Positions 9,947-16,734 of a DNA stretch of 38,613 bases are shown one piece after another. A program made the translations under genes and the position numbers. The notes below the pieces were generated by a model. The model was not told the DNA's origin and made no database searches. It saw only the letters and a program-made list of their open reading frames with translations. Location: positions 1 through 38,613 of the forward strand of contig JANQNJ010000087.1 in assembly GCA_028279645.1 (NCBI GenBank), given 5' to 3'. Origin of the DNA: Thermoplasmatota archaeon (GTDB lineage Archaea > Thermoplasmatota > JAKEGO01 > JANQNJ01). The stretch's first letter is position 1. Each line of letters begins with the position of its first letter.

Positions 9947-11281
9947 ATGAACATCAAGATCATAGCCGTCCTGATAGTGGGTCTGATAATCATGGCGACC
10001 GCCTACGTGGTCCTTGTCGAGGAGGACGACGGCAAGGGGAAGAAGAAGGATGACGACGAACCTCCCATTGTCTATCCATACGAGGATGTGAGATACTTCA
10101 CGGCCATCGATCCCGAGACGAATACGACCATCGGAACGACGGCATGGGCCGTCTTCAACCGAACCCACGGCGGCAATTGCTGCGAACATTACCTGGCTAC
10201 CACGCAGGAGGGATGGATAACGAACCTGGGGGGAGAGTATCCGACCTGGAGCGAGGACCATGGTCTCAATTGGCAGGACTACCGGCCGATCACAGAACCT
10301 TTCGATGGGCTCGGTGAAGGCTCCATCGTGCAGGCTCCCAACGGGGACATAATCGCCATGTCCTGGTTCCCGTACTCCGGTGACCGGTTCATATCGTTCT
10401 TTTACGAAGCATCCAGCGGTACCTGGGATTACAGGGAGAACCACTGGGGGTATGCACCTTTCTACGATCGACCGTGGCAGGTTGCGGTCCAGGGCCCGAT
10501 AACCTCCTTAACTGGGACATACCCCTGGGCTTCCATTGTTGTCTCCAACTTCTGGCAGGACCTGGTTGCCAGCTATAACGGTCTTGATTACTTCAATCTA
10601 GCAGAACCTGACTCTGCTGTGGGATCGGTGACCTTCGATCTGGACTTCGAACCAGGACCTGAGTATGATTATCTCACGCCGCATCGCGAGATGAGGGCCA
10701 CGACGATCCCGACCGGTGGCCTGCTGGTACCGAACTACTTTGGCGAGGGGGATAGCGCGTTCCTACAGCAGGACCTTACATGGACGCATCATTATACGGA
10801 GAACGGCGTCCCGATCCCGGCACAGCATCTTGTTATCGACAGTTCGGGTGCGTTGCACAGCGTCGAGGCGATTGATACAACGATCGTCCACCACATGAGC
10901 CTGGACGGAGGGGATACCTGGACCTCTTACTCACACGAATGGGCGAACGCGAGCTCCCTTGAGGAATGGGAGTTCCAGGCCGACGGAAACCTGGGGATAG
11001 CAGCGATATCCATCAGGGTCCAGGACGGGAACGTGGACAAGGATATCCTGTTCCAGATCGAGGACTACCGGGAGAGCATGGCGGCAGATGAGATAACACT
11101 CATCGGAGAGGGAGACCTCGATGCCACATCAGGTGCCGGAAACGACGTACGATTCGATTTCGCCAGTCTGGCGATCCTTCCGGATGGTACGGTCATTGTC
11201 GCCTATATGGATACCACGGACAGGAATCCGTTGTTCGCAATGGAGCTGGAAGTGACGGATTTCGAAGAGCTGGATGATTAG
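9947..11281 (+). CDS. Membrane-anchored extracellular protein, sialidase/BNR-like repeats
   Basis: N-terminal TM, charged linker, Asp-box-like SLDGGDTWTSY and SEDHGLNWQDY. Confidence 0.6.
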   Translation: MNIKIIAVLIVGLIIMATAYVVLVEEDDGKGKKKDDDEPPIVYPYEDVRYFTAIDPETNTTIGTTAWAVFNRTHGGNCCEHYLATTQEGWITNLGGEYPTWSEDHGLNWQDYRPITEPFDGLGEGSIVQAPNGDIIAMSWFPYSGDRFISFFYEASSGTWDYRENHWGYAPFYDRPWQVAVQGPITSLTGTYPWASIVVSNFWQDLVASYNGLDYFNLAEPDSAVGSVTFDLDFEPGPEYDYLTPHREMRATTIPTGGLLVPNYFGEGDSAFLQQDLTWTHHYTENGVPIPAQHLVIDSSGALHSVEAIDTTIVHHMSLDGGDTWTSYSHEWANASSLEEWEFQADGNLGIAAISIRVQDGNVDKDILFQIEDYRESMAADEITLIGEGDLDATSGAGNDVRFDFASLAILPDGTVIVAYMDTTDRNPLFAMELEVTDFEELDD

Positions 11282-11332
11282 TCTGGTGACTTGATCTCGT
11301 CCAAGGATCAGCGGTACAAGTTCGTCGACCTT

Positions 11333-12559
11333 TTACTCGATCTCAGCGCCGAGCTTGACCATCTCGATGATGACCTCTACAGCCTTCTCCATCGACTGTA
11401 TCGATATGAACTCCTGTTTTCCGTGGAAGTTGATCCCGCCGGTAAACACGTTCGGCGTTGGTAAGCCCATGAAGCAAAGTCGGGCGCCGTCGGTCCCACC
11501 CCTGATGTTCTTGACCTTTGGCTCCATGCCGGCATTTCTGCAGGCCTGAAGTGCGACCTCCATGACGTGAGGATGCTTGTCAAGGACCTCCTTCATGTTC
11601 CGATACGATTCCTTGATCTCGAGATCGACCTCGATACCCGGGAAGATATCGGTGACCTTTTCAGGAACGGTCCTAAGATACTCCCTGAACTTCTCCATTC
11701 CTTCCTCGGAAAAATCACGGATGAGGACCTTGACAGTGCTATCTTCTACGGTTCCAGTAACGCTGAAAGGATGTAGATAGCCTTCCCAGCCGTCAGTGGT
11801 CTCAGGAGCCTCCTCCTTCGGTATCAGGGAAGCAAGAAAGCTTGCTGCTCTGATAGAGTTCCGCATCTTGTCCTTTGCATAGCCCGGATGGACATTGTAT
11901 CCCTTGATGTTGAAGATGGCAGTGGCGGCATTGAAGTTCTCGTTCTCCAGCTCGCCAGGCTCGCTCCCGTCCATGGTGAACGCATACTCGGCACCGAACG
12001 CCTCGACATCGAAGAACGCGGTACCCTTGGCAACCTCCTCGTCCGGGGTGAAACCTATTCGGATCTTGCCGTGAGGGATCCCTTCAGAGATGACCCGTTC
12101 CATTGCAGCGACGATCTCCGCTACGCCCGCCTTGTCATCCGCACCAAGGAGCGAGCTCCCGTCGGATGTTATCAGGTCCTGGCCGATATACTTGGAGAGT
12201 TCGGGATTTTCTTCAGGCGTGATCTTGACATCATCCACTGGTAGCTCGATCGTCTTTCCGTCGTAATCCTTCCAGATCATCGGAACGGCCTTTCCAGGAG
12301 CATCTGGAGATGTGTCCATGTGTGCTATCAGTCCGAGGACCTTCTTGTTCTCGTATCCCTCGGTTGGAGGGAGAGTAGCGTAAACATAACAGTGGTCGTC
12401 CACATGGGCATCCTCGATCCCGATCTCCTGAAGTTCTTTTACTAATAGCTTAGCGAGATCGAACTGTTTTTCTGTGGATGGTACCTGTTCTACATCAGGT
12501 TTCGACTGGGTATCTATCTGAACATAACGCAGGAAGCGATCTACGACGGTTTCGGGCAT
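11333..12559 (-). CDS. pepT: Peptidase T (tripeptide aminopeptidase, M20)
   Basis: LIAHMDTSPDAPG, LLGADDKAGVAEI, GFTPDEEVAKG, IRGGTDGARL. Confidence 0.93.
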   Translation of the reverse strand: MPETVVDRFLRYVQIDTQSKPDVEQVPSTEKQFDLAKLLVKELQEIGIEDAHVDDHCYVYATLPPTEGYENKKVLGLIAHMDTSPDAPGKAVPMIWKDYDGKTIELPVDDVKITPEENPELSKYIGQDLITSDGSSLLGADDKAGVAEIVAAMERVISEGIPHGKIRIGFTPDEEVAKGTAFFDVEAFGAEYAFTMDGSEPGELENENFNAATAIFNIKGYNVHPGYAKDKMRNSIRAASFLASLIPKEEAPETTDGWEGYLHPFSVTGTVEDSTVKVLIRDFSEEGMEKFREYLRTVPEKVTDIFPGIEVDLEIKESYRNMKEVLDKHPHVMEVALQACRNAGMEPKVKNIRGGTDGARLCFMGLPTPNVFTGGINFHGKQEFISIQSMEKAVEVIIEMVKLGAEIE

Positions 12560-12620
12560 GATATCACGTCCCCTCGTGAGGGGGATGGGGTGGGGTTGTA
12601 TATATTCATTTTCAGATAGG

Positions 12621-15245
12621 TTAATCCTTCATCTTATCTTTAATTATTGAAATCTTGTTTTGGTTTCCCATTTCTGTGAATACTTGAATTGCTTTCTGAT
12701 AATGTGAAATTGATTCTTCTCTCCGTCCTTGGGACATTACGATATCACCATACATTTCCCAAAATGAGCCAATATTTTGGTGGCCTCCGATTTTCTCAGT
12801 GGTTTCTATGGCTATCTTGATATATTTCTCTGCGTTCAAATAATCCTTTTGTTGGAGATATGTATCAGCGAACTGGGAATTGGCAAAAATGGTCCCATAG
12901 ATGTCTAGAGAATTTTCAAAGATGTCTATTGCTTCTTCTAGTCCAGCAATCGCCTTATCATATTCACCGTAATCCGAATAAATTGATGCCAAATTTGCTT
13001 TTGAGAAAGCTAAGGCAGTGTTGATGTGATGAGTTCCGGAATAAATAACATTTGATTCCCAATACACTTTGGCTTCATCTATTCGACCATTTATGTATGA
13101 TAAAATTCCTAAATTGTTATATGACCGAGCAATAAGAAAGATGTTATTATCGATCTCTGCTAAAGATAATGATTTTTCCATATATTCTAAACCAGAAGGT
13201 TCATGTTTACTTAATAATCCGAGATCATGATATATCTCACTTAAGAGACGGTTGTCCTTTAATTCTATTCCTAATTGCTCAGCCCGTTTTAAATAGGTTG
13301 TAGCCTCCTTGTTATTCCCTGACCGCCAGTTGACTCGACCGATGCCGATTAAAATTAAACAGGTTTCAGATTTTAATCCTTGTGAAATTGAAATTATTAA
13401 TGCTTCATCGAGATTATTTAGCGCATCAGACCAATTACCTTGTTTAAAGTTTAATCCACCTAGGTAGCGATAAATTGTGATCTTCTGATTGTGATCACAG
13501 GTTGATCCAACAATCTCTTGAAAAGTTCTAATCCCTTCTAAGATATTGTTGTTGTAATAATTCGTGATGCCAAGGAACATCTTGTATTTGATCGGGTCTA
13601 ATTCCTGACCATTGATTCCTTGATAGGATAATAGATCCAATTGATTCATTTCAAATAGAAGTGGAATTCCAGAATCAATGATAATGTCGATTAGTTCGGC
13701 ATTTTGATTCGAACAATAGAGATGATGTAGTAATTCAAAGGTGGAATGATAGTCATTGAAAGATCGGTAATAATTTGCCGCATTGTTATGATATTGTTTA
13801 AATGCTCCTTCATTGTGTCCAGAATGTAAGCTTTGACATATGATATCATGAAGGTAGAAGCCTTCTTTCTTGGTCTCAATAATTAAACCTTTACTCAGCA
13901 GAGAATCAAAGGCATCAAATTCTTCATCATGTTCAATTATTGCGTTTGAATCAACAGGATCACGGAAAACCGATAGCTTCCTTAATATCCGTTTTTCTGC
14001 CATTGATAATTGATTTAAGATCTCATCATGTAAATAGGAATTGAATGACAGATGGTCTCCAAGGGGGTTCTTGATAAGGATTAGTGCATAAGGATGTCCT
14101 TTGAACCTCTCATTGATCAAATGGATCTCTTCAGATGTTTCAATTCCTTTTCCTGTCAGAATTTGACTTGCTTCATCTTCCCTAAGTCCATTTAAGATAA
14201 TCTCACAATGATTATCTCCTGGAGATTGGTTATGCCGAAATGTAATCCTTTCTCGAGAAAGCTGCATAATTCTTAACTTCGGATTTCCATGATCTGCTAG
14301 AATGCTGAAGAATGGTTCCACTGAATCACTTTTTAAATGAACATCATCTAATATTATTACGCCATTAATCTCATTAAGGGAAGTATTAATCACTCCCCAA
14401 ACCTGGTTGTGGGTTAGGAGTGATTTCTCGTCTATTAGACCATATTGATGCGGAATATTTTGTAAATATGAACTGAGATTTGTTAGACCCATTGATGAAA
14501 GGAAGATAGAAATCTCATGTATTAGATCTGATGTAGTCTTATGCGTTTTAAAGGAATAATAGAATAAATTGTTATTGAAACGCGATCTCTTAATGACCTC
14601 ATTAGCTATCGAGGTTTTCCCAATTCCTGCGATACCAGATATGTTGATAACTGCGTGCTTATCTTTCAATGATGACATTATATTATCGATCTGTGTTTCC
14701 CTTCCGTAGAACACCTCATAATTTGGGAGTCCTGGGGTGTGAATGATGAACTTCCTTTCGTGTTGGAGATTAAATGATTTTAATGCTTTATCAAAATCTA
14801 CGGCAGTCCGGATCGTGGATTTCAACCTATTAAGAAAGGAAATCAGGTGATTATCAGCTGGGAAGATCGATCTCAATCTAACAGATTGAACCTCGCCGTC
14901 TGTCAGTACAATTACATCATTTTCCAATATCCTCTCCTTATCGAGGTACGCCTTTTGCTTCCCCTTAGATGTGAGTAAATATACAAATCGACGTCTCCGA
15001 CCATTGTAGATATTCCCTTTCTTCTCCTCCACTAATCCCTCCTTCTCAAGTGATTTTAAAGCTCGTGATACATGGTTCCATTTCAGCTCAGTACCTTCTG
15101 CGACACCTTCCTGCGTTATCTCGAATGGTAGGCTCTTAATAATATCGTCTTTATCAAAATCTTCGATATCAAGGATCTCTTCCTTTGGATAATCAAGTAA
15201 ATAGAGGAGGATCTTGTCCTTCACGGTCAACTCCCGCCAATCCAT
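12621..15245 (-). CDS. Winged-helix + STAND NTPase + TPR protein (paralog 1)
   Basis: N-terminal wHTH (TQEGVAEGTELKWNHVSRALKSLEKEGLV), Walker A GIAGIGKTS, Walker B GVIILDDV, GHPYAL, C-terminal TPRs. ORF track start is 15272, but TATA 15291-15300 and RBS aggtga favour MDWRELT at 15245. Confidence 0.88.
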   Translation of the reverse strand: MDWRELTVKDKILLYLLDYPKEEILDIEDFDKDDIIKSLPFEITQEGVAEGTELKWNHVSRALKSLEKEGLVEEKKGNIYNGRRRRFVYLLTSKGKQKAYLDKERILENDVIVLTDGEVQSVRLRSIFPADNHLISFLNRLKSTIRTAVDFDKALKSFNLQHERKFIIHTPGLPNYEVFYGRETQIDNIMSSLKDKHAVINISGIAGIGKTSIANEVIKRSRFNNNLFYYSFKTHKTTSDLIHEISIFLSSMGLTNLSSYLQNIPHQYGLIDEKSLLTHNQVWGVINTSLNEINGVIILDDVHLKSDSVEPFFSILADHGNPKLRIMQLSRERITFRHNQSPGDNHCEIILNGLREDEASQILTGKGIETSEEIHLINERFKGHPYALILIKNPLGDHLSFNSYLHDEILNQLSMAEKRILRKLSVFRDPVDSNAIIEHDEEFDAFDSLLSKGLIIETKKEGFYLHDIICQSLHSGHNEGAFKQYHNNAANYYRSFNDYHSTFELLHHLYCSNQNAELIDIIIDSGIPLLFEMNQLDLLSYQGINGQELDPIKYKMFLGITNYYNNNILEGIRTFQEIVGSTCDHNQKITIYRYLGGLNFKQGNWSDALNNLDEALIISISQGLKSETCLILIGIGRVNWRSGNNKEATTYLKRAEQLGIELKDNRLLSEIYHDLGLLSKHEPSGLEYMEKSLSLAEIDNNIFLIARSYNNLGILSYINGRIDEAKVYWESNVIYSGTHHINTALAFSKANLASIYSDYGEYDKAIAGLEEAIDIFENSLDIYGTIFANSQFADTYLQQKDYLNAEKYIKIAIETTEKIGGHQNIGSFWEMYGDIVMSQGRREESISHYQKAIQVFTEMGNQNKISIIKDKMKD

Positions 15246-15290
15246 GAGATCACCTAAACATGCGTTAAACACCGATATATCGCTACTTGT

Positions 15291-15300
15291 TTATATACAC
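15291..15300 (-). promoter_or_regulatory. TATA box of STAND paralog 1
   Basis: gtgtatataa on - strand about 45 nt upstream of ATG 15245. Confidence 0.5.
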
Positions 15301-15358
15301 ACCTAAAAAACTCCCATATGAAAGGTTTGAGAATATTCTTTGCTAGGTCAAGCGCAAG

Positions 15359-15391
15359 TATATAATAAAATCGGCAAATATATTTATATCA
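15359..15391 (+). promoter_or_regulatory. Candidate promoter (TATA-like) for the + strand cassette
   Basis: tataataaaat and aatatatttatatcag in the divergent intergenic region. Confidence 0.35.
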
Positions 15392-15448
15392 GTACTAGTA
15401 TCTGTTACAAGTCGAACATAGCAATATGTTCGGTTGTGCTCGAGGTGA

Positions 15449-15642
15449 TACCAAAAAGGCGTTTGGTAAAAAGAGGCAAATCCCATAACCAGTGTTACGT
15501 CCCCTTTCACCAAAAGGAAAATTATCTGGTTCATTAGGATTGCTCTATAAGCAATCTTATCCCGAGAACCGTGATAATGGTTAACATGGTTTAGCGTGAG
15601 CTAGGCCTCTCACCTCAGCCTCGACGTAAGAGAAAGAGGTGA
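15449..15642 (+). promoter_or_regulatory. Candidate structured 5' leader with RBS-sequestering hairpin
   Basis: Stems taccaaa/tttggta (15449-15468), ccttt/aaagg (15503-15517), ggttc[gattgct/agcaatc]gaacc (15528-15570), tcacctc/gaggtga (15610-15642). Confidence 0.4.
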
Positions 15643-15647
15643 AATGA

Positions 15648-15716
15648 ATGCTAGGAAAATATGCAAACCTTGTAAGATACGAGAGCATGAAGGAGATCGA
15701 GAACCGGTTCTTCTGA
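15648..15716 (+). CDS. 22-aa micro-ORF copy A: MLGKYANLVRYESMKEIENRFF
   Basis: Own translation; RBS gaggtga 5 nt upstream; homologous to 16583-16651. Confidence 0.6.
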   Translation: MLGKYANLVRYESMKEIENRFF

Positions 15717-15732
15717 GGTCAGGTGGTTTCTG

Positions 15733-16452
15733 ATGAGGGTAAGGACGTTTTCGATTTTCATGATAATGGCACTGGTAGCAACCACTTACATGTCAGTTGC
15801 TGTGCCCGCGAACAGTGGAGAAGGACCGGTCGACCGTTATGCTGTGATCGCAGCACCCACTCACCCTGGGGGAAATGTTTACGAGGAAGCACTCGCAATG
15901 AGGGAATATCTGATCTCAAGAGGCTGGAATGACAACGAGATAGTGTTCCTCACTGATGCTTCCAACGAGTGGTTCGTTGATGGGATATCAACGAAGTTCA
16001 ATATTGAGAACGCTATCAGGTGGGTTGCTGAGAACGCAGATGAGAACGATGTTGTAGGATTAATTCTTGGAGATAGAGGAATGATTTGTGGTAATATGCC
16101 TTACATTGTCACCTCTGATCAAGAATTAATCTCAAGCCATGAATTATCGACATGGATAAATGAGATCAATTGTCCGAACATGCTTGTGAGTTTATCTTTC
16201 GACTTTGATGGTAACTTTATCGAAGCGATTGCTGAACCTGGACGATTAATTACTACATCCCATGGCCTCTTCGAGGAAACTCCGTTCAATGCATACTCTT
16301 TGGCAGAAGGACTCAGAAATCCATTGGCAGATATGAACCGTGACGGGCATGTTTCGATCGAGGAAGCTCAGTCGTTCATTGGAATGCGGATGTTTGAGTT
16401 TGGGCAGTCTCCACAAATGTTCGATGGCGTTCCAGGAGAATTCATTCTCTAG
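15733..16452 (+). CDS. Secreted clan-CD (C13 legumain/caspase-like) protein, predicted catalytically inactive
   Basis: Signal peptide; YAVIAAPTHPGGNVYEEALAMREYLISRGWNDNEIVFLTDA; ISSHELSTWINEINCPNMLVSLSFDFDGNF; NAYSLAEGLRNPLADMNRDGHVSIEEA. GHG and CxSG motifs replaced by GDRG and DFDG. Confidence 0.8.
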   Translation: MRVRTFSIFMIMALVATTYMSVAVPANSGEGPVDRYAVIAAPTHPGGNVYEEALAMREYLISRGWNDNEIVFLTDASNEWFVDGISTKFNIENAIRWVAENADENDVVGLILGDRGMICGNMPYIVTSDQELISSHELSTWINEINCPNMLVSLSFDFDGNFIEAIAEPGRLITTSHGLFEETPFNAYSLAEGLRNPLADMNRDGHVSIEEAQSFIGMRMFEFGQSPQMFDGVPGEFIL

Positions 16453-16465
16453 GAGCGTGCATTCA

Positions 16466-16573
16466 ATGAATAGGAAGAGAAGTAGGATAACAAGAGATCT
16501 TCAACCGACTCTTGGTTGTGAACAACTTGTACGTTGTCATGGACTTAGGGAAAGGGAGATCGACGAAAATTGA
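16466..16573 (+). CDS. Candidate 35-aa ORF MNRKRSRITRDLQPTLGCEQLVRCHGLREREIDEN
   Basis: ATG 14 nt after the pseudo-peptidase stop with aggagcg upstream; stop TGA overlaps the RBS tgaggtga of micro-ORF B. Confidence 0.35.
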   Translation: MNRKRSRITRDLQPTLGCEQLVRCHGLREREIDEN

Positions 16574-16582
16574 GGTGATCCT

Positions 16583-16651
16583 TTGCTAGGTAAGAATTCA
16601 GGATTAATCCGATTTGAAAGCCTTAAAGAGGTCAACGATCGGAAACTTTAA
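16583..16651 (+). CDS. 22-aa micro-ORF copy B: (M)LGKNSGLIRFESLKEVNDRKL
   Basis: Own translation; TTG start, RBS gaggtga 4 nt upstream; same length as and homologous to 15648-15716. Confidence 0.55.
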   Translation: MLGKNSGLIRFESLKEVNDRKL

Positions 16652-16696
16652 AAAAAGAGAGAAAAACAGCGGCATGTTTTCCTCATCTACGCCTCT

Positions 16697-16734
16697 TAGA
16701 TAGAATATGCTGGACGGGAGGCATATTCTATCTA
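16697..16734 (+). terminator. Perfect 14-bp hairpin between convergent genes
   Basis: tagatagaatatgc - 10 nt - gcatattctatcta followed by T-rich tttattttttattt. Confidence 0.65.

Noticed and set aside
15340-15537. 65-aa ORF starting TTGCTAGGT (MLGQAQVYNKIGKYIY...), resembling the micro-ORF start
   Set aside because: Only the first residues resemble the 22-aa peptides; no RBS, the LxRxESxKE core is absent, and it runs through the hairpin-rich leader
15644-15733. Alternative frame over micro-ORF A: MNARKICKPCKIREHEGDREPVLLRSGGF, whose TGA overlaps the pseudo-peptidase ATG
   Set aside because: ATG is only 1 nt from the gaggtga RBS, and the matching frame in copy B hits a stop (tgc tag); the overlap remains a caveat for coupling
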